A DNA stretch of 21,340 nucleotides from a virus: IMG/VR virus record IMGVR_UViG_3300032246_001807, positions 1 through 21,340 of that record. One strand, written 5' to 3'. Numbering within the stretch: position 1 is the first letter of the stretch; the number at the start of each line of letters is the position of its first letter. Made by a program: the position numbers and the translations under genes. Of this stretch, positions 14,238 to 20,859 are shown piece after piece. The notes below the pieces were generated by a model, which did no database searches, was not told the origin of the DNA, and was given only the letters and a program-made list of their open reading frames with translations.

Positions 14238-15091
14238 TGAATAAAAAATATTTGGTAACTAATGGGTGCTCATTCACAGAAGGGCATATGTTGGGTAATG
14301 AAGGTGCTTGGCCTAAATTTTTAGGTGAAAAAATGGATATGGAAGTTATAAACATTGGGAAAGGTGGTAGTGGAAATGATACTATAACTTGGAGAACAAT
14401 TGAATTTTCAGAAACAAATAAAGATATAGCAAAAGATTCATTATATGTAATTCAATTAACAGAATGTTTACGATATCAGGTATATTACGATAATTTAATA
14501 AAAGACCCACAAGAGTGGCATGTTACACCATTATGCTTTCAAAGAACAATGGATTCTTACAAATATGGAAATGAGGCTTCTAAATGGATTTATAAAAATA
14601 GAGAAGAATTAATTTTTATTTATAGCAATATAACTTTTGCATTATATAAGACTTTACAAAATATTATAACATTAGTTTCTTATTTTGAAGCACATAATTA
14701 TCCATATATTATATTTGATGGTATTAATGACCACAAACCATTTAAATATGAAAATTCTTATTATTTAAAAGAATCAAATTCGGATAATATAAATCCTGAA
14801 TTTAAAATAAAAACATCATTGGATGTAATAGACCCAGATGATTATGATAAAAATATTACTCGTAGGGATAATGGATATTTTATAGATGAAAGATTAATAA
14901 ATAGTATATTTAATAATCCTAAATTTTTTAAAGAAATTCCGGTATTATTGAAATATTTTATGGAAAAAGGAGAATCGGAACATACTGATAGAGATTATTA
15001 TTTTAAAGGAAATGGCGGCCACCCAAACGTAGAAGCTTGTAATATTTGGGCAGATATTTTAAAAAAATATATAGAACAATTAAATTACTAA
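14237..15091 (+). CDS. SGNH/GDSL hydrolase-like protein
   Basis: This 284-aa protein starts with GTG at 14237, overlapping the gp62-like stop by 1 nt. Block I, TNGCSFTEG (8-16), contains the expected nucleophile Ser12. Block II is INIGKGGSGND (39-48), with oxyanion Gly44. FDGINDH (160-166) follows a central strand. GGHPN (260-264) supplies the catalytic His262, where the usual Asp three residues before is Asn259. Aromatic Tyr/Trp-rich middle segments (about 75-150) differ from classic esterases. Phage members of this superfamily are mostly uncharacterised; sugar or acyl-ester hydrolysis on surface polysaccharide or on modified glycans is plausible beside glycosyltransferase genes. Compared with the protein at 10354 it keeps the nucleophile. 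Substrate and activity are not determined. Confidence 0.72.
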   Translation: MNKKYLVTNGCSFTEGHMLGNEGAWPKFLGEKMDMEVINIGKGGSGNDTITWRTIEFSETNKDIAKDSLYVIQLTECLRYQVYYDNLIKDPQEWHVTPLCFQRTMDSYKYGNEASKWIYKNREELIFIYSNITFALYKTLQNIITLVSYFEAHNYPYIIFDGINDHKPFKYENSYYLKESNSDNINPEFKIKTSLDVIDPDDYDKNITRRDNGYFIDERLINSIFNNPKFFKEIPVLLKYFMEKGESEHTDRDYYFKGNGGHPNVEACNIWADILKKYIEQLNY

Positions 15092-15108
15092 ATTAAATTA
15101 AGATATAA

Positions 15109-15140
15109 TTTGGTAAATCCAAATATAAGTTGTATATTTG
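15109..15140 (+). promoter_or_regulatory. Bacteroidota-type promoter upstream of the PD-(D/E)XK nuclease
   Basis: TTTG at 15109-15112, a 20-nt spacer, and TATATTTG at 15133-15140 fit the Bacteroidota -33/-7 consensus exactly. The ATG at 15145 is only 4 nt beyond the -7 box, so the start of transcription would fall at or next to the start codon and the mRNA may be leaderless. The flanking bases (TTTGGTAAATC, AAAT, TTGTATATT) closely resemble the promoter at 5397. Confidence 0.66.
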
Positions 15141-15144
15141 TTCT

Positions 15145-16011
15145 ATGGCTAGAGTATCATTTTCTCAATATAGTATGTGGAGCAGTTGCCCACATCAATA
15201 TAAACTAAGTTACATAGATGATTTAAGAGAATCATCATCCAACATACATTCTGTATTTGGTTCAGCAATGCACGAGACATTGCAAGAATATTTAAGTAGA
15301 TGCCTTCGTATCTCCAAATCACAAGCTGATAAGGGAATGGATACGAAGGTTTTCCTTAAAGAAAAGATGAGAGAATTCTTTCTCAAAGAATCCAATGAAG
15401 GTAAAAACCCTATTTGTTCAAAAGAAGAATTAGTAGAGTTTTTAGAAGATGGAAATCTTATTTTAGATTACTTTCAAAAATCCAAAAATTTTAACAACTT
15501 CTTTTCATTAAAATACGATGAGTTAGTTGCTATTGAGCAACCAATTAATACTAAAATATCTGAGCATGTTAATTTTTTAGGATTTATAGATTTAATTACT
15601 CGTAGTAAATTCAATGGTAAATATAAAATCATAGATTTTAAAACTTCAACTAGAGGATGGACTAAATATCAAAAATCAGACCCAATAAAAAATACACAAA
15701 TACTTTTATATAAGAAATTTTACGCAGAGATGTTAAATATTTCAGAAGATATGATTGAAGTTGAATTCATTATATTAAAACGAAAAGTAGCTGAAGTAGA
15801 AGATTACACTATTCCACGCATTAGTAGACATGTACCAGCAAGTGGTAAACCATCTGTTAATAAAGCTTGGAAGGGATTTACCGAATTTGTAAATAGTGTA
15901 TTTAATGAAGATGGCTCATATAGAACAGATGTTGAATATAGAAAGAATCCAACAAAACTTTGTGATTGGTGTGAGTTTTCGCAAAGAGGAATATGTGATA
16001 AAAAAAATTAA
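15145..16011 (+). CDS. PD-(D/E)XK nuclease with Fe-S signature, Cas4/RecB-like
   Basis: This 288-aa protein belongs to the RecB/Cas4-type PD-(D/E)XK nucleases. Catalytic features are His43 (GSAMHE), Asp149 (GFIDLI), Asp164-x-Lys166 (IIDFKTS) and Gln185 (NTQILLYKKFY), the usual motif IV. One N-terminal cysteine (Cys15, WSSCPHQYKL) and three C-terminal cysteines (Cys273, Cys276, Cys284, in LCDWCEFSQRGIC) match the four-Cys arrangement that holds a [4Fe-4S] cluster in AddB, Cas4 and related nucleases. I chose ATG 15145; a TTG at 15130 in the same frame lies inside the promoter. Such proteins degrade or process DNA ends and could serve recombination-dependent replication or host DNA degradation. 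No cas genes or CRISPR repeats are present. Confidence 0.9.
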   Translation: MARVSFSQYSMWSSCPHQYKLSYIDDLRESSSNIHSVFGSAMHETLQEYLSRCLRISKSQADKGMDTKVFLKEKMREFFLKESNEGKNPICSKEELVEFLEDGNLILDYFQKSKNFNNFFSLKYDELVAIEQPINTKISEHVNFLGFIDLITRSKFNGKYKIIDFKTSTRGWTKYQKSDPIKNTQILLYKKFYAEMLNISEDMIEVEFIILKRKVAEVEDYTIPRISRHVPASGKPSVNKAWKGFTEFVNSVFNEDGSYRTDVEYRKNPTKLCDWCEFSQRGICDKKN

Positions 16012-16038
16012 AAACAAAATATATATTTAAAAAGAGTT

Positions 16039-17424
16039 ATGGCAAAAAAGAAAAAGATTCTATTACTTTCGGATGATTTAAGAATGACTAGCGGTATAGC
16101 CAATGTATCTAAACAATTGGTGCTAGGGACAGTAGATAAATATGATTGGGTTCAATTAGGAGCAGCAATCAAACATCCAGATTCCGGAAAGATATTTGAT
16201 TTAAATGATAGTATTAGAGAAACCACAGGTGTGGCTGATGCAAATGTAAAATTATATCCATCCGATGGATATGGTAACCCAGATGTAATCAGACAATTAT
16301 TAATGGCAGAAAAACCTGATGCTATCTTACACTTTACTGACCCAAGATATTGGATTTGGTTATATGAGATTGAGCATGAAATTCGCCAATCAGTTCCTTT
16401 ATTCTTTTACCATATATGGGATGATTTACCAGACCCAAAATACAATAGAGATTATTATGAAAGTTGTGATTGGATTGGATGTATTTCAAAACAAACTTAT
16501 GGTATTACCCGTAGAGTTTGGAGTTGGGATAAAGAAAAACATTGGGCCAAACCTGCTGATTGGCAAGTAAGTTATGTACCACATGGTATCAATTCTGAAT
16601 TATATAAACCAGTTGATGTACCACAAGATTTTAAACAAAGTATCTTTGGCGATAAAGAATATGAATTTGTTCTTTATTGGAATAATAGAAACATTCGTAG
16701 GAAACAAGCGATTGATGTTATTCTTGCATTTGATAAATTTGTCGAAGCATTACGACCAGAGGATAGAGATAAGGTATGTTTGTTAATGCATACACAGCCC
16801 GTTGAAGAGCATGGTACTGATTTACCAAGAACAATTGAAGAATGTTGTTCACCTGAAACAAATGTAATGTTTGCACCAAATAAATATAGTGAAGAACAAT
16901 TGAATCTTCTTTATAATATAGCAGATGTTACAATCAATGTAGCATCCAACGAAGGATTTGGATTAGCAACTGCTGAATCGGTAATGGCTGGGACTCCAAT
17001 TATTGTAAACGTAACCGGTGGTTTGCAAGACCAATGTGGATTCAGAGATAAAGGTACGGGTAAATTATTAACTGCGGAAGATTATGTAGAGATTGGTTCT
17101 TTACATGACAGACATAAAAAAGCAGGTGTAGTTTGGGGAGATTGGGTTAAACCAATTTGGCCAGTTCGTTCAACAACAGGTTCAGTTCCTACTCCATATA
17201 TCTTTGATGATAGAATTGATTTTGAAGATATTACTCCTCTAATTATGGATTTTTATAAAATGGGAAGAGAAGAAAGAAAAGCTGCTGGATTAAAAGGTAG
17301 AAAGCATTTCTTAGGAGATGGCAAATTAAGTAAAGAAGCTATGTGTGATGCATTAGTAGAAGGTATGGAAGGTGCATTTGCAAATTGGAAACCAAAAGAA
17401 AAATTTAAATTAATAGAGTTATAG
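16039..17424 (+). CDS. Glycosyltransferase, GT-B fold, family 4-like
   Basis: This 461-aa protein has an N-terminal Rossmann-type domain beginning KKKILLLSDDLRMTSGIA (4-21), with the Gly-rich acceptor loop. The second domain includes EFVLYWNNRNIRRKQ and the family 4 donor-site motif NEGFGLATAESVMAGTPII at about 304-322 (E-x7-E). Both glutamates and the Gly-rich GLQDQ follow-on are intact, so it should be active with a nucleotide sugar. It has no signal peptide or membrane segment, so it is cytoplasmic. It starts 27 nt after the nuclease and ends 1 nt before the next glycosyltransferase. The acceptor (DNA, virion protein or host glycan) is unknown. Clustering with several other transferases implies stepwise assembly of a larger sugar decoration. 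Confidence 0.88.
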   Translation: MAKKKKILLLSDDLRMTSGIANVSKQLVLGTVDKYDWVQLGAAIKHPDSGKIFDLNDSIRETTGVADANVKLYPSDGYGNPDVIRQLLMAEKPDAILHFTDPRYWIWLYEIEHEIRQSVPLFFYHIWDDLPDPKYNRDYYESCDWIGCISKQTYGITRRVWSWDKEKHWAKPADWQVSYVPHGINSELYKPVDVPQDFKQSIFGDKEYEFVLYWNNRNIRRKQAIDVILAFDKFVEALRPEDRDKVCLLMHTQPVEEHGTDLPRTIEECCSPETNVMFAPNKYSEEQLNLLYNIADVTINVASNEGFGLATAESVMAGTPIIVNVTGGLQDQCGFRDKGTGKLLTAEDYVEIGSLHDRHKKAGVVWGDWVKPIWPVRSTTGSVPTPYIFDDRIDFEDITPLIMDFYKMGREERKAAGLKGRKHFLGDGKLSKEAMCDALVEGMEGAFANWKPKEKFKLIEL

Positions 17425-17425
17425 T

Positions 17426-18694
17426 ATGAAACCAACATTAGTATTTCAAGCACCAATAGCAACGAGAAGTGGATATGGTGACCACGCAAGAGATTTATTA
17501 CATTCTCTATATAAATTAGATAAATTTGAAATCAAAGTTATTAGTACTCGTTGGGGTTCGACTCCAATGGATGCACTTAACTATGATAAACCATTTCATA
17601 AATGGATAGTAGATAGTATTATTCCAAAAATTGAACAAAAGCCAGATATATACATTCAGGTAACTGTACCAAATGAATTCCAACCTGTTGGGTTTTATAA
17701 CATTGGTATTACTGCGGCAATTGAAACAACACATTCTCCATTGGATTGGATACATGGTTGTAACCGAATGGATTTAATTATAGTTCCATCCGAGCATTCA
17801 AAAAAGAGTTTAGTAGATTCAATTTATAATGAAGCTGATAATCAAACTAAACAATTAATTGCACAGCATAAAATTCAAAAACCAGTTGAGATTCTTTTTG
17901 AAGGATTTGATGAAGAAGATTTTGGAACTGAGCATGTTGCACATATTAACGAATTGGATTCAATCAAAGAAGATTTCGCATTCTTATTTGTAGGACATTG
18001 GTTAAGGGGTGATTTGGGTGAAGATAGAAAGAATGTGGGAATGATGATTAAAACATTTGCAATGGCATTCAAAAATGAAAAGATTAAGCCAGCATTAGTT
18101 CTTAAAACCAGTTCAGCAGGGTTTAGTGTATTAGATAGAGAAACAACTATTAAAAAAATAAGACAAGTATTGGGTAAAGATTATGGTAAAGTTCCAATTT
18201 ATCTTTTACATGGCGATTTAACTCCATCGGAAATGAATGGGTTATACGAACATCCAAAAGTAAAGTCAATGTTGAATTTTACAAAAGGTGAAGGATTTGG
18301 TAGACCGCTATTAGAATTTAGTTTAACAGGTAAGCCTGTAATTGTATCCAATTGGAGTGGACATGTTGATTTCTTAAAACAGGGTGCAGTATTATTAGAA
18401 GGTGAGTTGAAGCCGGTACACGAATCCGCAGCTGACCAATTCCTTTTAAAAGAAGCACAATGGTTTAATGTGAATATTTCAAAAGCATTATCATCTATAA
18501 AAGATGTTTATAAGAATTATGATAGATATAAAACAGCATCTTTTCAATTGGGTAAACAAAACAAACAAAATTTTGGATTAGAAAAAATGACTAAATTGTT
18601 TGATAACATTTTAAATCAATATGGTATTTATACTAAAGTACAACCAAAGTTTCAACAACTTCAGTTACCTAAACTAAAAATGTTAAATAAATAA
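17426..18694 (+). CDS. Glycosyltransferase, GT-B fold, family 4-like
   Basis: This 422-aa protein resembles the preceding gene in organisation but not closely in sequence. It starts with PTLVFQAPIATRSGYGDHARDL (3-24), the nucleotide-sugar transferase N-terminal Gly loop. The C-terminal domain contains FLFVGHWLRGDLGEDRKN, and TKGEGFGRPLLEFSLTGKPVIVSNW at about 284-308, the donor-binding E-x7-E region. A lysine-rich C-terminus follows. No membrane segment or signal is visible. It overlaps the next gene by 1 nt (TAATG). It probably adds a second sugar in the same pathway as the upstream enzyme. Donor and acceptor cannot be inferred. Confidence 0.87.
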   Translation: MKPTLVFQAPIATRSGYGDHARDLLHSLYKLDKFEIKVISTRWGSTPMDALNYDKPFHKWIVDSIIPKIEQKPDIYIQVTVPNEFQPVGFYNIGITAAIETTHSPLDWIHGCNRMDLIIVPSEHSKKSLVDSIYNEADNQTKQLIAQHKIQKPVEILFEGFDEEDFGTEHVAHINELDSIKEDFAFLFVGHWLRGDLGEDRKNVGMMIKTFAMAFKNEKIKPALVLKTSSAGFSVLDRETTIKKIRQVLGKDYGKVPIYLLHGDLTPSEMNGLYEHPKVKSMLNFTKGEGFGRPLLEFSLTGKPVIVSNWSGHVDFLKQGAVLLEGELKPVHESAADQFLLKEAQWFNVNISKALSSIKDVYKNYDRYKTASFQLGKQNKQNFGLEKMTKLFDNILNQYGIYTKVQPKFQQLQLPKLKMLNK

Positions 18695-19167
18695 TGAGTA
18701 ATTTTAATCCAATATATCGTAAATTTATAGATGATAAAAGTATAATTTCCCCAAACAAAATAACTAGGGGAAATTTTTACATGATAAAAGAATATACATA
18801 TGTGGATGGTACTAAAGGTAGATTTACTGAAACAACTTCGCCCATAATATACACATTATTTGTATCACAGCCAAAAAATATTATCCATTGTGTTAAAGTT
18901 TCAAATGTTAATCCAAACGTAATTAAAAAATTCTTTGGTAAATTTGTAAATGAACAAACTGAAATGTTACAAATGAGAGGAGGAGCTAAAGACTTTTATT
19001 CAAAAATAGTTAGTAAAGTTCCAGTTGTGACAAATGATGCATATCGTACATATCTTATAAGTGGATTAGGTAAAGTTTTAAAATTATCAATGGATGTAAA
19101 TGAAATCACTCCTAAGACTGTTAATGTAATCGGTATAGATTCAAAATCACAATTAAAAAATAGATAG
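18694..19167 (+). CDS. Unknown protein within the glycosyltransferase cluster (157 aa)
   Basis: I do not recognise this protein. It is basic, with a mostly beta N-terminal half (NFYMIKEYTYVDG, PIIYTLFVSQPKNIIHCVKVS) and a helical middle (NVIKKFFGKFVNEQTEML). A small basic segment follows (GAKDFYSKIVSKV, about 98-110). The conserved-looking KVSNVNPNVIKKFFGKF segment (about 68-84) could bind nucleic acid or a partner. It has no signal peptide, membrane helix or Cys pair. The ATG at 18694 overlaps the preceding glycosyltransferase by 1 nt; a second ATG at 18781 would remove the first 29 residues. A stem-loop lies between these starts (18744-18775). It may be a structural or DNA-associated protein unrelated to the transferases around it. 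Confidence 0.68.
   Translation: MSNFNPIYRKFIDDKSIISPNKITRGNFYMIKEYTYVDGTKGRFTETTSPIIYTLFVSQPKNIIHCVKVSNVNPNVIKKFFGKFVNEQTEMLQMRGGAKDFYSKIVSKVPVVTNDAYRTYLISGLGKVLKLSMDVNEITPKTVNVIGIDSKSQLKNR
18744..18775 (+). other. Stem-loop with T-run inside the 5' part of a coding region
   Basis: A perfect 9-bp inverted repeat (AATTTCCCC at 18744-18752 and GGGGAAATT at 18767-18775) encloses a 14-nt A-rich loop and is followed by TTT. It has the form of an intrinsic terminator or attenuator but lies 50 nt inside the gene starting at 18694 and just before an internal in-frame ATG at 18781. It could attenuate transcription or control which start codon is used. It might also be a chance structure, although runs of four C and four G are uncommon in this AT-rich DNA. 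Confidence 0.4.
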
Positions 19168-19169
19168 TT

Positions 19170-19610
19170 ATGACATCAAACGAATTTGTCCTTTGGTTAA
19201 AAGGATTTACAGAGGGAGTACATGAATTTAATATCACTCCAAAACAATGGGATATATTAAAAGATAAATTAGCAGAAGTAGAAGATAAAGTATTAATCTT
19301 GGAATCACCAAAATTTCCATTTGGAGTTCCGAATACTGCGCCAATACAAACATTGCCATTTATCCAACCACATAATCCATATAACCCATTTCAAATAACT
19401 TGTGGTAGTGGTTCATCTGGAACAACAATAACAACAACACCAGGTGGTGGTTCTATTACATACGCAACACCGCAATTTGTAACATCAACTGCGTATGGGT
19501 ATCCTAGTGGTAGTGCATGGAGTTATACGAATAATACATATAATCCACCATATACAACAGGCGGAGAAGATGAAACTATAAAAACATCTACTGACGAAAA
19601 AATATTTTAA
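19170..19610 (+). CDS. Phage protein with conserved N-terminal helical domain and low-complexity tail
   Basis: This 146-aa protein has two parts. Residues 1-38 (EFVLWLKGFTEG, then TPKQWDILKDKLAEV) match a small helical domain I associate with many tailed phages, F-x-x-W-L-K-G-F followed by a Q-W-x-x-I/L-x-x-x-L helix; its function is not established. Residues about 45-146 are low complexity, rich in Pro, Thr, Ser, Gly, Tyr and Asn, with stretches such as TTTPGGGS and AYGYPSGSAW, ending in a short acidic tail. The tail looks disordered and Thr/Ser-rich, so it could be a glycosylation acceptor given the neighbouring transferases, but this is inference. No signal peptide is visible. The gene overlaps the next one by 1 nt. 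Confidence 0.72.
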   Translation: MTSNEFVLWLKGFTEGVHEFNITPKQWDILKDKLAEVEDKVLILESPKFPFGVPNTAPIQTLPFIQPHNPYNPFQITCGSGSSGTTITTTPGGGSITYATPQFVTSTAYGYPSGSAWSYTNNTYNPPYTTGGEDETIKTSTDEKIF

Positions 19611-20233
19611 TGAAATTAAGTTACGCAATTACTGCCTGTAATGAGGTAGAGGAAACCATTAGATTGGTAAATCAGTTATTAAACTACAAAGAAGAGAATT
19701 CGGAAATAGTAGTCTTATTAGATACACCAAAAGCTCCTACTGAATTAGTAGAGTATTTGGAACTACAAGCAAACGCAGACCATATTACACTTATTGAATC
19801 TGAATTTGATAATGATTTTGCACAATGGAAAAATCTATTAAACTCACAATGTAAAGGTGAGTGGATATTTCAGTTGGATGCGGATGAGTATCTTATGCCA
19901 GACTTGATTGTAAATATGGAAGCATTATTGGAATCAAATATAGATAAAGATATGATTGTTGTTCCTAGAATCAATACAGTAGAAGGATTAACTGAAGCAC
20001 ATATTAAAAAATGGGGATGGAGTGTAAATGAAAAGGGATGGGTAAATTTCCCAGATGTCCAAACTCGTATTTATAAAAACTCTGACAAAATTGGATGGAG
20101 TGGTAAAGTACACGAGAGAATAGTTGGATTTGAAAATTATACATCATTTCCAGCTGATGAAATTTATTGCATCAAGCATCCAAAAACCATTGATAGACAA
20201 GAGAAGCAAAATAACTACTACGATACTTTATAA
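19610..20233 (+). CDS. GT-A fold glycosyltransferase, family 2-like
   Basis: This 207-aa protein is a compact GT2-type (GT-A fold) glycosyltransferase. It begins with the standard strand LSYAITACNEVEETI (3-17). FQLDADEYL (87-95) holds the metal-binding DxD (Asp90, Asp92) that coordinates the nucleotide sugar. WSGKVHERIVGF (163-174) is a conserved C-terminal acceptor-side motif of these small transferases. It lacks transmembrane helices and would be soluble. It overlaps both neighbours by 1 nt, so it is translated in a chain with the preceding and following genes. The shared operon suggests it acts in the same glycan pathway as the two GT-B enzymes upstream. The sugar and acceptor are unknown. 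Confidence 0.88.
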   Translation: MKLSYAITACNEVEETIRLVNQLLNYKEENSEIVVLLDTPKAPTELVEYLELQANADHITLIESEFDNDFAQWKNLLNSQCKGEWIFQLDADEYLMPDLIVNMEALLESNIDKDMIVVPRINTVEGLTEAHIKKWGWSVNEKGWVNFPDVQTRIYKNSDKIGWSGKVHERIVGFENYTSFPADEIYCIKHPKTIDRQEKQNNYYDTL

Positions 20234-20859
20234 TGGTTCACATATATTATCACATATATGTAATTGAAGGCATTGAAGAAATAATTGATGAACAAATATC
20301 TCTTATAGAAAAATCATTTGATTTTACATATAATTTGAATATAGGAATTTCCATAGCAGAGGATAATAAATCAATATCAGATTTATTTAAAAAATTTAAT
20401 AATATAAGAGATGTTAGAGCTAATGGAAATGAGTTTGTTACATTGGATTTAATAGAAAAAGATAAGGAAAAGTTTGGTGATTCCGATTATATTTTGTATC
20501 TTCATACGAAGGGAGCCTCTAAATTGAATAATATAAACTATTTTAATATAAAATCCTGGAGAGAGTTAATGAATTATTTTAATATAGAAAAATGTAAAGA
20601 TGTATTCAAATTGTTTGAAAAAACCGATTTTAATACATATGGTGTATTGTTTAATAAATTTTATATGGGTAATTTTTGGTGGGCAAAATCATCTTATTTA
20701 AAAACATTGAATATGAGTGAAGTAGATAAAAATAATAGATACCACGCGGAAGGCAATTATTTAAAAAAGGGAGAAGATTGGAAACCATATTCAGTATATA
20801 ATATCGAATCAGCAAACCCATACGCATTTAATTTTAAAAGAGAAGAGTATGCAAAATAA
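20233..20859 (+). CDS. Glycosyltransferase-like protein (HTKG motif)
   Basis: This 208-aa protein carries the segment YILYLHTKGAS (about 86-96), followed by SWRELMNYF (about 107-115), later NFWWAKSSYLKTL (about 147-159) and a NRYHAEGNYL segment (about 167-176). I associate this arrangement with small glycosyltransferase-like proteins of phages and bacterial polysaccharide loci, but I cannot name the exact family. The strand-helix N-terminal part (HIYYHIYVIEG, then IGISIAE) is compatible with a GT-A-like Rossmann core without a clear DxD. It starts at TAATG with the GT2-like gene and overlaps the next gene by 11 nt. A transferase activity is likely from context, but the catalytic residues are not certain. 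Confidence 0.62.
   Translation: MVHIYYHIYVIEGIEEIIDEQISLIEKSFDFTYNLNIGISIAEDNKSISDLFKKFNNIRDVRANGNEFVTLDLIEKDKEKFGDSDYILYLHTKGASKLNNINYFNIKSWRELMNYFNIEKCKDVFKLFEKTDFNTYGVLFNKFYMGNFWWAKSSYLKTLNMSEVDKNNRYHAEGNYLKKGEDWKPYSVYNIESANPYAFNFKREEYAK

Noticed and set aside
15145-16011. CRISPR system suggested by the Cas4-like nuclease.
   Set aside because: No other cas genes and no regularly spaced direct repeats are present in the window.
16021-16032. TATATTTA in the 27-nt gap before the glycosyltransferase at 16039.
   Set aside because: The final G of the -7 box is missing and no -33 TTTG is spaced correctly. Read-through from the promoter at 15109 is enough.
16319-16786. Two plus-strand open frames of 83 and 70 codons inside the glycosyltransferase at 16039.
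   Set aside because: They lie out of frame within a gene whose full length shows clear GT-B motifs, and their translations are rich in Ile, Tyr and Met, as expected of frame shadows.
20240-20261. 8-bp inverted repeat ACATATAT/ATATATGT with a 6-nt loop at the start of the gene at 20233.
   Set aside because: It is almost entirely AT, weak, and has no T-run; likely to arise by chance in this composition.
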